NCBI RefSeq assembly: GCF_011170085.1
Contig: NZ_BLLI01000004.1
Coordinates: 1-64,000, forward strand
Reading direction: 5' to 3'
From: Pseudolactococcus hodotermopsidis
GTDB taxonomy: Bacteria; Bacillota; Bacilli; Lactobacillales; Streptococcaceae
Length of the DNA stretch: 64,000 nt
The position numbers and the translations under genes are program-made. The notes under the pieces were generated by a model. It saw only the letters and a program-made list of their open reading frames with translations, did no database searches and was not told the DNA's origin. This document shows, one piece after another, positions 7,807-18,967 of this stretch (within the stretch, counting starts at the first letter, position 1; each line of letters opens with the position of its first letter).

Positions 7807-9600
7807 TCAGAAACCACCCAAATCTGTTGCCTTATATTCAGGTTCAATCCCTTCAGCTTTTAGGAAATCTGCAAATGGCACTAAGTCCTCAGCCTCATAA
7901 CGTTTACGGAAAGCAGCAATATCAGCTGCTGTGTGAATTTTATCGTCCAAAATCAGACTTTCAACTGGTATCGGCCGATCAGTTGAGATTTTGGCATCAA
8001 TTAAGACGGTCAACCCATTTGCCACATCAGCTAAGGCATGCTCAAAAACAGTTTTCGCATCCGCTAACCTTGTTAAAGTATAGCCTTTTGCACCCATGGC
8101 ATCTGCAATTTTGGCAAACTCAACACCAGCAAACTCGACACCGAAATAACCTGAATTTGTATCCTCTTGCTCATCTTTGATAAAGCCGAACTGCTGATTG
8201 CTGAAAACGAGGTTGATAATCGGCAAGTTATACTGAACTTGGGTCGCGAGATCCTGCATAACCATGTTGAAACCGCCGTCACCAGCCAGATTCCAGACTT
8301 GGCGATTAGGAAAATCAAGTTTTGCTGTTATCGCACCAGGAATGCCAATCCCCATCGTTGCAAACAGGTTAGACGTCCGCCACATTTGTTTAGGATTGAG
8401 GTGCAGATGCCGAACAGAAGTTTGCGTCACATCGCCAACATCAATAGAAAAAATCGCATCAGCAGCGGCATGTTGATTGATTTGATGATAGACTTGGTAA
8501 AGTTGCAAATTACCAGCCGTTTTCGTCTCAAGTTTAGTCACATAATCACGCCAGTTTTGGATATTCAAAAGATTAGCGCGCCACCAAGGCGTTTCAGCTT
8601 TTTCACTAATTTGTCGCGTTATTTCACGAATGGCATCTCCCGCATCGCCCAAAATAGTCACATCATTATGATGACGTTTGCCGAGATTAGCGGGATTAAG
8701 ATCAATTTGGATAAAATTTTTGACATTTTCAAAAACATTTGTAACTTCGGCAAATGGATAATTATTGCCAACAAAAAGAACTGTATCAGCATTTGGAAAG
8801 GCATCATTTGCAGGCTTAATAGCGACACGATTGGCTGAACCGAGCAAGCCCTCAAAGTCTGAGTCAAACACATCATAAGCAATTCCCGTCACAGCGACAG
8901 GCGCTTTGATTTTGCGCGCAAGCGCAACAATGTCGTCCCCTGCGCCACGCGCCCCGATGCCTGCGTAGATGACCGTTTTTTCAGAATTTTCTAAAATTTC
9001 TACTGCTGATTCAATGTCAGCAAAATGGAGACTAGGACGCGGCAATTTCCTGTACGCATTCGCTGCCGAATAAAAGGCTTGGCTCGGTATCTCTTTCGTG
9101 CCAAGATCAACAGGCAACTGAACGACAGCAACACCATTTTTAGCATAAGCCTGACGAATCGCCTCATCTATGATATGGGGCAACTGTTCAGCCGTTGTAA
9201 CAGTGCGATTATAGACAGCAACATCCGCATAAATCGGATTTTCATTCATTTCTTGGAAAGTATCCATATTCATGCCAGTCGTCGCAAATTGCCCAACAAT
9301 AGCAAGAACAGGCACATGATCCTCACGCGCATCATAAAGACCATTGAGCAAATGCGTCCCACCAGGTCCAGCTGAACCAAAAGCCACGCCAATATGCCCT
9401 GTGAATTTAGCGTGCATACTCGCAGCCATAGCACCCACTTCTTCATGACGCACTTGAATATAAGTTATTTCATCCTTTTCATGCAAAAGCGCATCCATGA
9501 ACGAATTAATCGACCCACCAGGAATGCCGTAGATGTGTTTCACTCCCCATTCTTCCAACACCTTAACTGCTGCGACACCTGCATTGATTGTATTTGACAT
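7807..9600 (-). CDS. pox: Pyruvate oxidase (H2O2- and acetyl-phosphate-forming)
   Basis: A 597-residue thiamine-diphosphate enzyme, the usual length of lactic-acid-bacterial pyruvate oxidase (SpxB/Pox). The N-terminal TPP PYR domain includes the conserved glutamate in VRHEE; a central FAD/transhydrogenase-like domain follows; the C-terminal PP domain has GDGGFN near 440 for Mg-TPP. It oxidises pyruvate with O2 and phosphate to acetyl phosphate, CO2 and H2O2. Single gene with its own promoter (TTGATT-16-TATAAT) and a strong GAGGAGG ribosome site; terminator downstream. I saw no convincing cre box. Confidence 0.93.
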   Translation of the reverse strand: MSNTINAGVAAVKVLEEWGVKHIYGIPGGSINSFMDALLHEKDEITYIQVRHEEVGAMAASMHAKFTGHIGVAFGSAGPGGTHLLNGLYDAREDHVPVLAIVGQFATTGMNMDTFQEMNENPIYADVAVYNRTVTTAEQLPHIIDEAIRQAYAKNGVAVVQLPVDLGTKEIPSQAFYSAANAYRKLPRPSLHFADIESAVEILENSEKTVIYAGIGARGAGDDIVALARKIKAPVAVTGIAYDVFDSDFEGLLGSANRVAIKPANDAFPNADTVLFVGNNYPFAEVTNVFENVKNFIQIDLNPANLGKRHHNDVTILGDAGDAIREITRQISEKAETPWWRANLLNIQNWRDYVTKLETKTAGNLQLYQVYHQINQHAAADAIFSIDVGDVTQTSVRHLHLNPKQMWRTSNLFATMGIGIPGAITAKLDFPNRQVWNLAGDGGFNMVMQDLATQVQYNLPIINLVFSNQQFGFIKDEQEDTNSGYFGVEFAGVEFAKIADAMGAKGYTLTRLADAKTVFEHALADVANGLTVLIDAKISTDRPIPVESLILDDKIHTAADIAAFRKRYEAEDLVPFADFLKAEGIEPEYKATDLGGF

Positions 9601-9642
9601 ATGACTTTCCTCCTCGATTTTAAAAATACTTACTATACTTTT

Positions 9643-9670
9643 ATTATACGCTTTATTCTTTTTTAATCAA
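9643..9670 (-). promoter_or_regulatory. pox promoter
   Basis: On the minus strand TTGATT (9665-9670) and TATAAT (9643-9648) are separated by 16 bases, about 42 bases before the start codon, with GAGGAGG in the leader. Confidence 0.7.
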
Positions 9671-9695
9671 AGAAAAAGTCTCTGTTAATCAAGAC

Positions 9696-10688
9696 TTAAT
9701 TTTGTATGAAATAAATGACTAGCGCAAGCACTGATCCAAGCAAGGTAACACTCCAAAAAAAGAAGTCAACTTGCCACTCAGACCAAGGTTTACCATTGCC
9801 CGAAAAACCACCAAGTTCAAAATGATGATGTACTGGTGTCATGCGAAAAATGCGCTTGCCGTGAGTCAGCTTGAAATAAAGCACTTGTATGATGACACTT
9901 AGCGTTTCAAGAACGTAGACAATCCCTATCAAGAGGAGTGTCCACTCAACATTGAGAATAATCGAGATAATCCCAAGTAAGCCGCCCAGTGCAAGACTGC
10001 CGACATCGCCCATGAAAATCTTGGCTGGCTTATGATTGAACACAAAGAAACCTAGCAGGCTCCCGATGACCGTGACAATCATCAGCAAGACATCGAAACG
10101 TTTTTGATGATAGGCAATTACCGCATAGGCAAGGAGGGAGATGACAACTGAAATCGAGGCTAGACCGTCAATACCGTCCGTCAGATTAACAGCATTTGAA
10201 AAGCCAACGAGCCAAAAAACGAGGAACAGTACAAAGAAAACACCCAGATTGATCGGGTATCCAAAAATATTGAGATAATTCGCACCACTTTCATGCGCAT
10301 AAACCAAATAAGCAATAATCCCCGTAATAATCTGCGCCGTGAACTTTTGAATCGTCGTCAAGCCTTGATTGACTTGCTTGAAAATTTTCAGAAAATCATC
10401 CAAAAAGCCAACAACTGCATAAACAGCATAGACAATCCACATCGTAATAAAAGCAGGTGTCAACTTGCCAAAAATCAGCGCAAAAAACAAGGAGATCGTT
10501 AAGCTGACAACAACAAAAACAAAGCCCCCCATAGTTGGTGTCCCAGCTTTATCGGCATGTTGCTTGACATCTTCGTGCATTTGTTGACCACCAATTTTCT
10601 TTTTCTGAAAAAATTGGATAAAGGCTGGAATTGAAAGGCTCGTCATAATCAAAGCCACAATACCAGCGGTAATAGCGTTTAATATCAT
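9696..10688 (-). CDS. mraY: Phospho-N-acetylmuramoyl-pentapeptide transferase
   Basis: A 330-residue integral membrane enzyme with about ten helices that transfers phospho-MurNAc-pentapeptide to undecaprenyl phosphate (lipid I). Conserved landmarks are [22 protein letters not shown] and the histidine motif HHHFEL, all in order. It is the last gene of rsmH-ftsL-pbp2X-mraY, 29 bases after pbp2X. The best ribosome site (GGAG) is about 15 bases from the ATG, longer than usual. Confidence 0.96.
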   Translation of the reverse strand: MILNAITAGIVALIMTSLSIPAFIQFFQKKKIGGQQMHEDVKQHADKAGTPTMGGFVFVVVSLTISLFFALIFGKLTPAFITMWIVYAVYAVVGFLDDFLKIFKQVNQGLTTIQKFTAQIITGIIAYLVYAHESGANYLNIFGYPINLGVFFVLFLVFWLVGFSNAVNLTDGIDGLASISVVISLLAYAVIAYHQKRFDVLLMIVTVIGSLLGFFVFNHKPAKIFMGDVGSLALGGLLGIISIILNVEWTLLLIGIVYVLETLSVIIQVLYFKLTHGKRIFRMTPVHHHFELGGFSGNGKPWSEWQVDFFFWSVTLLGSVLALVIYFIQN

Positions 10689-10717
10689 ATTATTTTTCGC
10701 AAATCTCCGTTAATTTT

Positions 10718-13009
10718 TTATTTCAAAGTCACGGTCAATTTCAGACCTTTCTTGACTTCTTCATTCATTTTAATACTTTGTTCCGTGACTTTTCCTACAT
10801 CATCGCCCTCAAAAATTACCTCTAGTCCTGTCCATTTTGCCAAAGTTTCAACATCTTGTTTGGACCAGTCATAAATATCAGGCATCGTAATCTCACCATT
10901 TGTCAACAATAAAATACGTTCATTAGCACCTAATTTTGTGCCTGCTTCGATAGATTGCTCAGTAATTGCATCACCACTACCAATAACAACTGGTTTTAAA
11001 ATTAGTCGACGTAATTGTTCAAGTGTCAAGCCAGGCGCTTTCCCCTTATAATCTTTCAAAGTAATTTTCGCCTCTTTGACCCTATCATTTGAGGTTACTT
11101 GTGTATCAAGTGATGATTTCAGTTCATAGGCACGTTCCAACAAAGGATTTGCCACATCAGAAATAAATGCCAAAGTCCAATTACTAGGCAATTTAACCGT
11201 CATATAAAAAATGAAATCAGGATTTTCAGCTGGTACCATAGCAACTGCTGAGTAAAGATAAGAAGTAAGGCCTTTATAGTAGCCACCAGTCGGATTTGCA
11301 ACTTCTGCTGTACCAGTCTTGACCGAAACTTCTCGACCACCAACACGAAAGTATGGCTCACCAGCAAACCAGTTATAAGCCGTACCAAAAACATTATCCG
11401 TTCCGACACCAACCATATACTTCAAAACGGAATCTGCCGCATTTTCAGAAATAGGTTTACCGACAATCTCACGTTTAGTTACACGCTCAGTATTATCATT
11501 GATATTTGCTATTTTGGAAATAAAATGTGGCTCTAGCATCTCACCACCATTGGCAATCGCTGTATAACCGCGGAGCATTTGGAGTTCCGTCACACTAACC
11601 CCCTGACCAAAAGATGAGTTGACTTGAGCAACAATATTGGGCTCAGGTAAATTACCAAAACTTTCCTCGATAACGCCCATTCGTGTCGGCACACCAAATT
11701 TGAAACGTTTCAGATAATCATCCCAAACCTCATCTCCCATTGCCTTTTGAAGATTCGACATGCCAACATTTGAAGAGTGAGCGAAACCTTGGGCATAAGT
11801 CATCCTATTACCAGACGGTACATCCTCAACATCCCAGTCGCGAACAATAGTATCTGCTACCTCTAACGGTGCTGAAACATAAGTACTATTAGCACTAAAT
11901 TTATTAGTATCAATCGCTGCACCTAAAGTGAATACCTTAAAGGTAGAACCCGGCTCAAAAACTGTTTGATAAAGGAAGTTCATCTGATAAAAAAGATTTT
12001 CTTTGTCTGATTTCTTATCATTTTTTGGTCCAATAACAGTCTGTGTTGACGCATCAAAAGTTGGACGTTGAGTTGTTGCTAAGATTTCACCTGTATTAGC
12101 CTTGACAAGCGTCGCAACGATTTCCTCAGCTCCTGAATTTTCCAAAGCCGTATCTATAAGCTGTTCTAACTGAATCTGCAAAGGCGCTGAGAGTGTCGTA
12201 TAAACATCCTCACCATCCTTAGCAGGGACAATTGATTTTGCTACCCCTTGCAAAGCTTGACCATTTTTATCTTTTTCTAATGTTTCAACACCATTTTTAC
12301 CAGATAAAATATCATCTAGGGCAGCCTCTATTCCAAATTGACCAACTAAACCTTTGGTATCATCATCCCCGTCTTTCAAACCAGCTAATCCGATAAAGTT
12401 TGATGCAAAATTTCCACCATAAGAACGTGCCAAATGCGATGTAAAACCAATTCCCGTAATACCTACGGCTTTGGCAGCTTCTTCAATTTCTTCCTTGTTA
12501 GTATAGGAAATGTGTTTCCCTTTCGTGCCAAATTCAACCTGACTGACACCTTCTCGACTCAACTGTTCTTTAGTATAGCTCTCATCTAACTCCAACTTAT
12601 CTTTAAAAATTTTGGCGATTTTAGCAAAATCTGCTGGCGCAGCATAAAGTTTTTTACCATCACCAGAAACATAAGCCTTATCTAAGATAACATAAACCGA
12701 GTAATCACTAGAATCTGTTGCAATAGGCGTACCTTCACGGTCAAGAATTGAGCCTCGCTTAGCAAAAATTGTGACTGTTTCAGAATAATTTGCTGTTGCA
12801 CGCTCTGAGAGCTTAACACCATTACTAGAATCTGTGACCACAAGCCACGAAAATCTAACGATAAAAACCGTAAACACAAGGATAGCGAGAATCAAAATGT
12901 CCTGCGCAATCCGTTTACGGTTGGCTTCTGGGGTCAAATGAGACTTAGCCGCATTTTTAGCGACCTTTCTAAATGGCAATTTAAAAAGTTTTTTTAGAAA
13001 ATCTATCAT
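10718..13009 (-). CDS. pbpX: Penicillin-binding protein 2X (division transpeptidase)
   Basis: A 763-residue class B PBP. A membrane anchor (about 36-56) is followed by the dimerisation domain, then the transpeptidase domain with STFK (active serine near 354), SSN (near 413) and KTG (near 564). Two C-terminal PASTA domains (about 640-763) follow, as in streptococcal/lactococcal PBP2x. It cross-links septal peptidoglycan with FtsW. The start codon directly follows the ftsL stop (TAAATG), so translation is coupled. Confidence 0.95.
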   Translation of the reverse strand: MIDFLKKLFKLPFRKVAKNAAKSHLTPEANRKRIAQDILILAILVFTVFIVRFSWLVVTDSSNGVKLSERATANYSETVTIFAKRGSILDREGTPIATDSSDYSVYVILDKAYVSGDGKKLYAAPADFAKIAKIFKDKLELDESYTKEQLSREGVSQVEFGTKGKHISYTNKEEIEEAAKAVGITGIGFTSHLARSYGGNFASNFIGLAGLKDGDDDTKGLVGQFGIEAALDDILSGKNGVETLEKDKNGQALQGVAKSIVPAKDGEDVYTTLSAPLQIQLEQLIDTALENSGAEEIVATLVKANTGEILATTQRPTFDASTQTVIGPKNDKKSDKENLFYQMNFLYQTVFEPGSTFKVFTLGAAIDTNKFSANSTYVSAPLEVADTIVRDWDVEDVPSGNRMTYAQGFAHSSNVGMSNLQKAMGDEVWDDYLKRFKFGVPTRMGVIEESFGNLPEPNIVAQVNSSFGQGVSVTELQMLRGYTAIANGGEMLEPHFISKIANINDNTERVTKREIVGKPISENAADSVLKYMVGVGTDNVFGTAYNWFAGEPYFRVGGREVSVKTGTAEVANPTGGYYKGLTSYLYSAVAMVPAENPDFIFYMTVKLPSNWTLAFISDVANPLLERAYELKSSLDTQVTSNDRVKEAKITLKDYKGKAPGLTLEQLRRLILKPVVIGSGDAITEQSIEAGTKLGANERILLLTNGEITMPDIYDWSKQDVETLAKWTGLEVIFEGDDVGKVTEQSIKMNEEVKKGLKLTVTLK

Positions 13010-13390
13010 TTATTTCGTTGCCTTTATTACATTTTCATTATTAGATTTGAGGCCATTATCTTTGGCTTGTCCTGAGACACGATCAGGATTCATCAACTCA
13101 TTAATCTGTTGGTCATAAAGTTTGAGTGTGTCTTCCTTAGTCGAAACTTCTGTTTGAATTTCCAATGTATTTTGCTCAACCTCAATAATTTTTGTTCTGA
13201 CAAAAACCATCCCAACTGCAAGCATGACCGCTGAAAAAATAATCGAAAGGTAGAAAACTTTTTCGACAGTTGATAATTTGCTAAATTTTCTTCTCAAAAG
13301 CTCTGGGGCAATTGAATCAGCTGATATATTATAGCTTCCGTTTTCTTTTGCTGTTCTTATATCAAAATATTCTTTTGGTTTTGCTGCCAT
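13010..13390 (-). CDS. ftsL: Cell-division protein FtsL
   Basis: A 126-residue bitopic protein: cytoplasmic N-terminus, one membrane helix (about 43-63), then an extracellular coiled-coil stretch rich in Glu, Thr, Gln and Leu. Sequence conservation of FtsL is low, but position between rsmH and pbp2X, size and topology are diagnostic. It forms the FtsB-FtsL-DivIC complex at the septum. AAAGGAG lies upstream. Confidence 0.9.
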   Translation of the reverse strand: MAAKPKEYFDIRTAKENGSYNISADSIAPELLRRKFSKLSTVEKVFYLSIIFSAVMLAVGMVFVRTKIIEVEQNTLEIQTEVSTKEDTLKLYDQQINELMNPDRVSGQAKDNGLKSNNENVIKATK

Positions 13391-13412
13391 TTCAAGTTTT
13401 CTCCTTTCTACT

Positions 13413-14360
13413 TTAGTTTTTTTGTGCCACCCTTAATTTTGCAGAATGCGCACGATTATTAAATTCTAACTCTGCTTGACTAGCTAATACTGGCTTACGA
13501 TTAACCAAGGTTAAGAGAGGTTTCATCTCATCTGGTACCATAGGTAAGCCACGCGGAATATCAATCGTTGCATATTCCTTGAACAGCGACTTAGTCAGCT
13601 TATCTTCCAAGGAATGAAAGGTAATCACTGAAATTCTACCGTCTTTTTTCAGCATATGAATCGCCGTTTCAATAGATTCAGCCGCTGCACCAAGTTCATC
13701 ATTGACTTCAATACGAATGGCTTGAAATATTCTTTTGGCTGGATGTCCTTTTTTCTTGAGTTCTTTTTGTGGTAGCGCAGACTTGATGATTTCAGCTAAT
13801 TCTAAAGTTGTATCAATCGTTTTTACACTGCGTGCTTGCTCAATCTTCCTTGCAATTTGCTTGGAAAATTTTTCTTCGCCATACCGACTGAAAATTCGCA
13901 TCAAATCGTTGAAAGCGTAGGTATTGACAACTTCATGTGCGCTCAACTCTTGCGACTGATCCATGCGCATGTCCAAACGAGCCTCTTTTTTATAAGAAAA
14001 ACCGCGTTGACTATCATCAAATTGTGGACTAGACACCCCCAAATCATAAAGAATACCATCAAATTCAGTTACATCAAGTTCTGCGAGTGCTTGACGAATA
14101 TTTCGGAAATTATCTTTAATCAGCGTGACACATCCTTGGTCAAGCTGCATTTTTAATCTTATTTTAGCATTTTCATGAGCATTTTCATCCTGATCAAAGG
14201 CATACAAATGCCCCGTCGTGAGCTTGCTCAGCAGATAATCACTGTGACCAGCACCACCAAGTGTGGCATCAACATAGATACCATCAGGCTTAATCTCAAG
14301 CATATCAACGGTTTCATGAAGTAGAACAGTATCATGCTTGAAATTTGTCTGATTCGTCAT
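13413..14360 (-). CDS. rsmH: 16S rRNA (cytosine-1402-N4)-methyltransferase
   Basis: A 315-residue RsmH (MraW). The SAM-binding motif [10 protein letters not shown] is near residue 31, and the family block [15 protein letters not shown] and the late [12 protein letters not shown] are present. It methylates N4 of C1402 in 16S rRNA. First gene of the division operon; an extended -10 promoter lies about 27 bases upstream. Confidence 0.96.
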   Translation of the reverse strand: MTNQTNFKHDTVLLHETVDMLEIKPDGIYVDATLGGAGHSDYLLSKLTTGHLYAFDQDENAHENAKIRLKMQLDQGCVTLIKDNFRNIRQALAELDVTEFDGILYDLGVSSPQFDDSQRGFSYKKEARLDMRMDQSQELSAHEVVNTYAFNDLMRIFSRYGEEKFSKQIARKIEQARSVKTIDTTLELAEIIKSALPQKELKKKGHPAKRIFQAIRIEVNDELGAAAESIETAIHMLKKDGRISVITFHSLEDKLTKSLFKEYATIDIPRGLPMVPDEMKPLLTLVNRKPVLASQAELEFNNRAHSAKLRVAQKN

Positions 14361-14386
14361 ATCATCTCACTTTCTAAACAACTACC

Positions 14387-14395
14387 ATTATACCA
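14387..14395 (-). promoter_or_regulatory. Extended -10 promoter of the rsmH-ftsL-pbpX-mraY operon
   Basis: On the minus strand TGGTATAAT is preceded by an eight-T run. I see no good -35, consistent with an extended -10 promoter. The short spacing to rsmH leaves room for a GTGAGA-type ribosome site. Confidence 0.6.
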
Positions 14396-14467
14396 AAAAA
14401 AACTGGTAATAGCCAGATTTTTAAGGAAATGTAACATTTTGGTAATTTGAAAATGTTATCTGCCTTT

Positions 14468-15709
14468 TTAACCTCGAATTTGCCCTTGACCATTGATAAG
14501 ATATTTATAAGAAGTCAAAGCTTCAAGTCCCATTGGACCACGAGCATGGAGTTTTTGTGTGGAAATACCGATTTCAGCGCCGAGTCCGAAAATAAACCCA
14601 TCTGTAAAGCGTGTTGAGGCATTGACATAAACCGCTGCAGCATCAATCTGCGCCTGAAATTGTTCGGCATGACCAAGATTCTCAGTAATGATAGCCTCCG
14701 AATGTTTTGTACTATAACGATTGATATGTTTAATCGCTTGATCAATGGTAGCAACCACCTTGACAGACAACTTATAGTCCAAATATTCAGTCCCAAAATC
14801 TTCATCCGTTGCAGGAACACCCGTTATCAATCTCGCTGACATATCATCCAAATAAAACTCGACTGGCTGAACTTGGTTAATCGCCGTTTGCAATTTTGGT
14901 AGAAAGTCACTTGCAATTTTTTCATGAACAACAAGACTTTCTGCCGCATTACAAACACTTGGACGTTGCGTTTTAGCATTGATAACGATTTTTATCGCCA
15001 TCTCTAAATCTGCAAATTCATCAACATAAATGCTGACATTGCCAGTCCCAGTTTCAATAATCGGCACACGAGATGCCGCCTTGACTGTGCGGATAAGGCT
15101 CGCACCTCCACGTGGAATCAAAACGTCCAGATATTCTGTGGCTTGCATCATTTGGCGTGCCACTTCGTGGCTTGTATCCGTCACAAGCCCACACGCATTT
15201 TCAGGTAAATTTTCAGCTTTTAAAGTCTCTTTGATGACCTGAACAAGCGCTTTGTTAGCATGAATCGCATCCTTGCCACCGCGCAAAATAACGGCATTAT
15301 TAGTTTTGAAACACAGGGAAAAAGCATCAACTGCAACATTTGGTCGACTCTCAAAAATCATCCCAACAACCCCTAAAGGCACACGCTTTTGCAAGATATT
15401 GAGACCGTCAAGATTGGTATAACCACTCATGATTTGTCCGATAGGATCTGGTAAAGTCGCCACTTGCCGAACACCCTCAGCTATATCTAAAAGACGCTCA
15501 GATGTCAAGCGCAAGCGATCAAGCATGATGTCGTTGATACCATTTTTCTGTGCATTTATCATATCTTTAGCATTTTCGCTCAAGATAAAATCAGTTTGCC
15601 TAACAAGTGCCGTCGCTAATTTCAAAAGAAAATCGTTTTTTTCAAGTGTTGTCAGTTTTGCCAATTCAAAAGCAGCTGCCTTAGCTTTTTTTCCAAGTGT
15701 TTCAATCAT
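14468..15709 (-). CDS. proA: Gamma-glutamyl phosphate reductase (proline synthesis)
   Basis: A 413-residue ProA of the aldehyde-dehydrogenase fold. The catalytic cysteine lies in [12 protein letters not shown] near residue 253. It reduces gamma-glutamyl phosphate to glutamate semialdehyde using NADPH, the second step to proline. GAGGT overlaps the end of the upstream FemABX gene. It is the last gene of the long operon and is separated from proB by two FemABX genes. Confidence 0.95.
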   Translation of the reverse strand: MIETLGKKAKAAAFELAKLTTLEKNDFLLKLATALVRQTDFILSENAKDMINAQKNGINDIMLDRLRLTSERLLDIAEGVRQVATLPDPIGQIMSGYTNLDGLNILQKRVPLGVVGMIFESRPNVAVDAFSLCFKTNNAVILRGGKDAIHANKALVQVIKETLKAENLPENACGLVTDTSHEVARQMMQATEYLDVLIPRGGASLIRTVKAASRVPIIETGTGNVSIYVDEFADLEMAIKIVINAKTQRPSVCNAAESLVVHEKIASDFLPKLQTAINQVQPVEFYLDDMSARLITGVPATDEDFGTEYLDYKLSVKVVATIDQAIKHINRYSTKHSEAIITENLGHAEQFQAQIDAAAVYVNASTRFTDGFIFGLGAEIGISTQKLHARGPMGLEALTSYKYLINGQGQIRG

Positions 15710-15713
15710 CTGA

Positions 15714-16925
15714 TTACCTCATTTTTTTGCGAAATTTATAAGCATAATTGCTCAAACCATAAAATAATTTATTAACCGGGAAGTTAAATTCTCCGATAAG
15801 CTCTTGAATATCAGGATTGAAATTACTCTTGAATTTCGATAAACCATCAGCTAAATCGCCTTCAACTCCTCCCATATTTGCCCAGTGCGCACCGCTAGCA
15901 AAAGCATCATCAAATGCTTTAGGATAAAGTAAATATTGCGGATAAAATTTCTTGAAATCATCATTCATACCTGCATAAAGCATTTCCATAGTATCGCCAA
16001 ATTTAATTGACAAAATGCCTGCAATAACTGTTGCTTTATCACTCGTTGTGTCATAATCAGCAAATTCTTTCAGATATTTCTCAGTTGATTTTTTCTGATC
16101 ATTTAAGCGATTAAACCGTTTTTTCTGATTTTCAGGTGTTGCCGCAATATCCTTTTCGAGTTGCACAAATTGCGCTTGAAGTGCCGCATATTTTTCTTTG
16201 AGATTAACCTCTGCCAAATGCAAATAAGCATCCTCGCCATAAAGTGTCATCAGTTGCTCAAAATAGTCATGATTGCGGAGCGCAACACCTTTTCGACTCT
16301 CAGTCATGCTGACAACATCGCTGAAAGCTTGCACTTTATCAAGTCCCACACGACGACCTGTCACACCACGATTCACAGCATCTTTCATGATACGCTTAGC
16401 ATGCTTTGGATAAATCAAATCCATCTTTTCATTCAATGGCTCATTGCTCTGAAAACGGGGCTGAATCGTCTCACTCATCGTCAGATTAAACCCAACATGT
16501 TGCCCACCAGAAGCCTTGATATTGTTGATAATTTCCAAAGATTCTGGCGTAATCTCAGCAACTTCTTTTTGACCAAATTTTGAAGTCCGATAAATGACTG
16601 CTGGATCACTCTTGATGAAAAGCGCCCGATGTTTTTTGGCAAATTTTTTGAGATTATCAAAGAAAAATGTCACTAATTCAACATTTTCATAATCCATAAT
16701 CGGACCGCGTGGCGTATAAAACATGGTAAAACCAAGTGGTAATTTTTTTATCAAAACAAGAGAAGAGGCAAGTAAATTTCCAGAATTATCCCTAACACCA
16801 ACAATTTTCGAGTCCCAATTATCTTTTACCTTTGCCCAAGTACTTGATTGTAACAAATGATTGAGCGGATTTTTTCCGACAAATTCATCATGTTCAGCCG
16901 CAGGGACTGCTGTTTGAAATTTCAT
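15714..16925 (-). CDS. FemABX-family peptidoglycan bridge aminoacyltransferase (second of pair)
   Basis: A 403-residue FemX/MurN-like protein with duplicated GNAT-like folds ([10 protein letters not shown] and the C-terminal [10 protein letters not shown] stretch are typical) and a helical charged arm near 215-270 that in the family contacts tRNA. Such enzymes add an amino acid from aminoacyl-tRNA to the lysine of lipid II or to a preceding bridge residue. A second FemABX gene lies 10 bases upstream, so a two-residue bridge is plausible; classical Lactococcus lactis uses D-Asp without FemABX, which sets this organism apart. Amino-acid specificity cannot be read. Confidence 0.85.
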   Translation of the reverse strand: MKFQTAVPAAEHDEFVGKNPLNHLLQSSTWAKVKDNWDSKIVGVRDNSGNLLASSLVLIKKLPLGFTMFYTPRGPIMDYENVELVTFFFDNLKKFAKKHRALFIKSDPAVIYRTSKFGQKEVAEITPESLEIINNIKASGGQHVGFNLTMSETIQPRFQSNEPLNEKMDLIYPKHAKRIMKDAVNRGVTGRRVGLDKVQAFSDVVSMTESRKGVALRNHDYFEQLMTLYGEDAYLHLAEVNLKEKYAALQAQFVQLEKDIAATPENQKKRFNRLNDQKKSTEKYLKEFADYDTTSDKATVIAGILSIKFGDTMEMLYAGMNDDFKKFYPQYLLYPKAFDDAFASGAHWANMGGVEGDLADGLSKFKSNFNPDIQELIGEFNFPVNKLFYGLSNYAYKFRKKMR

Positions 16926-16935
16926 GCTAAGTTTC

Positions 16936-18171
16936 CTAACGTTTTGTAATTGTTTTTAAAATCTCTGTCACTTTATATAGAATCGGCTTGACAATAAGTT
17001 CATAATTTCCAGAAGATTCCCAAATATAGCCTCCGAAATTTTGCTTGAATTTCAATACGCCTTGATCTGACTCATCTTTTGCATTGACACCTAAAAAATG
17101 AAAAGTATCAATTTCTTCATAAAAGGCAAATTTTAGCATCTCATCTTGAATTAAAAATTGTGCTGAAAAATCACGAAACTCATCATACATGCCACTGAAC
17201 ATATATGTCATCTCACATGGCATAATAAAAAATTGTGCTGCTGATAAAATAACAGACTTATTGCCATATTTTTCAACAAATTTTTCAAATTCTAACTGTA
17301 ATTTATCCGCACGCGCCAGTCTTTGATAAAGTGTATCCAAGCTTTTCATCTTATTTTTTACCTGAGCTTTGTCAATGGCAACTTTAATTTCCTCAATTTC
17401 AAGTTGATTCGCCTCAAGCGCCTCTTGAAAATTCATTTTAGCAAATATAAACTTGACATCATTGCCATAAGCTTTGTAAACCGACTGATAATAAGTCAAA
17501 TCTCGCGTTTGAAAATCTCGACGTTCTCCCGCTTCATCAACAACTTTCTTGAAATCATCTAACTCATCAAAAGTCGCTTCAACAATATCAATTCCCAGCT
17601 TTCGCGCCTTTTTAACAGTTTGTAAGCCTTTTCTCTTGTAAGACTTTTCAAGCTGAGACAAAAACTCAAAATCAGCCAAGTTTTTACTATAATTGAAATG
17701 AAATCCCTTTTCAAAATCAGTTAGCTGACTTTCAGACAAACCTATTTGGGCGTAAAAATCAGTCAAATCTTGATTAAATTTGCCAATTGTTTCCCAATTA
17801 TCATCATATTTTTCAATCATTTGATTAGAATGGATGACAAGTTTCAAAACACCTCGTTTTTTCAAAAATGATTTAAGACTGCGAATCAAGTATTGATTAT
17901 CTGCTAGATCTTCCGAAAAATATGGATTGCCATACGCCTCAGCTAGATAACCAAAACGTATTTTGGTAAGCGTGACTAATATCGCAGCTTGGAAGCCACT
18001 GTTATCAAGAACAAAGTAAAATACCTTGTGACCAAGCACTTCTTGCAAGTCACCAAATGCCTTGGTTTGCTGAAAATTAATTCTTTCATCAGCAATGCCA
18101 TATTCAAGATATTCAGCAAATTCCTCACTCACTATTTCATAAGATTCTCTTTTTATTTTCACTTTTTTCAA
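16936..18171 (-). CDS. FemABX-family peptidoglycan bridge aminoacyltransferase (first of pair)
   Basis: A 411-residue MurM/FemA-like protein with two GNAT-like halves and a coiled-coil tRNA arm near 230-285. A TTG start at 18171 is preferred: GAGGAA sits 6 bases upstream, whereas the upstream TTG at 18198 has no ribosome site. It overlaps the end of proB by 35 bases, so translation depends on proB. With the following paralogue it probably builds a short interpeptide bridge on lipid II at the membrane. Confidence 0.83.
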   Translation of the reverse strand: MKKVKIKRESYEIVSEEFAEYLEYGIADERINFQQTKAFGDLQEVLGHKVFYFVLDNSGFQAAILVTLTKIRFGYLAEAYGNPYFSEDLADNQYLIRSLKSFLKKRGVLKLVIHSNQMIEKYDDNWETIGKFNQDLTDFYAQIGLSESQLTDFEKGFHFNYSKNLADFEFLSQLEKSYKRKGLQTVKKARKLGIDIVEATFDELDDFKKVVDEAGERRDFQTRDLTYYQSVYKAYGNDVKFIFAKMNFQEALEANQLEIEEIKVAIDKAQVKNKMKSLDTLYQRLARADKLQLEFEKFVEKYGNKSVILSAAQFFIMPCEMTYMFSGMYDEFRDFSAQFLIQDEMLKFAFYEEIDTFHFLGVNAKDESDQGVLKFKQNFGGYIWESSGNYELIVKPILYKVTEILKTITKR

Positions 18172-18967
18172 AATAAGTTCCTCTTTTTTTCCCGTCAATC
18201 ACATCACGAATTTCACGAATACGCGCACCATTGGTCAACACCATTTGTTTATCAGCATCAAAAATAATTTTTGCCGCCTCTAGCTTACTCGTCATGCCAC
18301 CCGTACCAAAACGACTTCCCGCACCACCAGCTGTTTTCATAATTGTTTCAGTAATCTCTGTAACATTTTCAATCAACTTGGCATCATCAAAAATGTTAGG
18401 ATTTTTATCATAAAGCCCCTCAATATCTGATAACATAATCAATAAATCAGCATCCGTCAGCACCGTGACAAGCGCACCAAGTTTATCATTATCGCCAAAT
18501 TTAGTCCGATGTGCCATTTCCTCAACACTCACCGCATCATTTTCATTAATAATCGGGATAATATCAAGCGAAAGAAGCGCATTAATCGCATTTGTCGCAT
18601 TTTTACGACTTTCTGGAAAATCAACAACATCACGTGTCAACAATAACTGCGAAACTTTTTGTTGATAACGTGAAAATAGCTGATTGTATAAGCTCATCAA
18701 CTCAACTTGCCCAACAGCTGCCAAGGCCTGCTGTTGCGCCATATCAGTTGGTCGTTTTACCATTTCAAGAACATTCAACCCGACACCAACAGCACCAGAT
18801 GTGACAAGAATCATCTCATATCCCTCATGTTGCAGACTTGACAAAGTAAAAGCTAAGTCGTCAATATTTTTCAGATTAAGATGACCATTTGGCAAAATCA
18901 AACTAGATGTGCCTATTTTAATCACAATTCTTTTTGCTTTTTTAATTTTTTCACGATTCATTTTCAT
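18137..18967 (-). CDS. proB: Glutamate 5-kinase
   Basis: A 276-residue amino-acid kinase. The phosphate-binding KIGTSSLI is near 17-24, followed by VTSGAVGVG and [12 protein letters not shown] in order. It lacks the C-terminal PUA domain found in E. coli ProB, as is common in lactic-acid bacteria. It phosphorylates glutamate, the first proline step. The start overlaps the recN stop in an ATGA, implying coupling. Confidence 0.94.
   Translation of the reverse strand: MKMNREKIKKAKRIVIKIGTSSLILPNGHLNLKNIDDLAFTLSSLQHEGYEMILVTSGAVGVGLNVLEMVKRPTDMAQQQALAAVGQVELMSLYNQLFSRYQQKVSQLLLTRDVVDFPESRKNATNAINALLSLDIIPIINENDAVSVEEMAHRTKFGDNDKLGALVTVLTDADLLIMLSDIEGLYDKNPNIFDDAKLIENVTEITETIMKTAGGAGSRFGTGGMTSKLEAAKIIFDADKQMVLTNGARIREIRDVIDGKKRGTYFEKSENKKRIL

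Noticed and set aside
14432-14458. A 9-bp A/T-rich stem after proA, considered as a terminator
   Set aside because: No T run follows on the minus strand, so termination there is doubtful.
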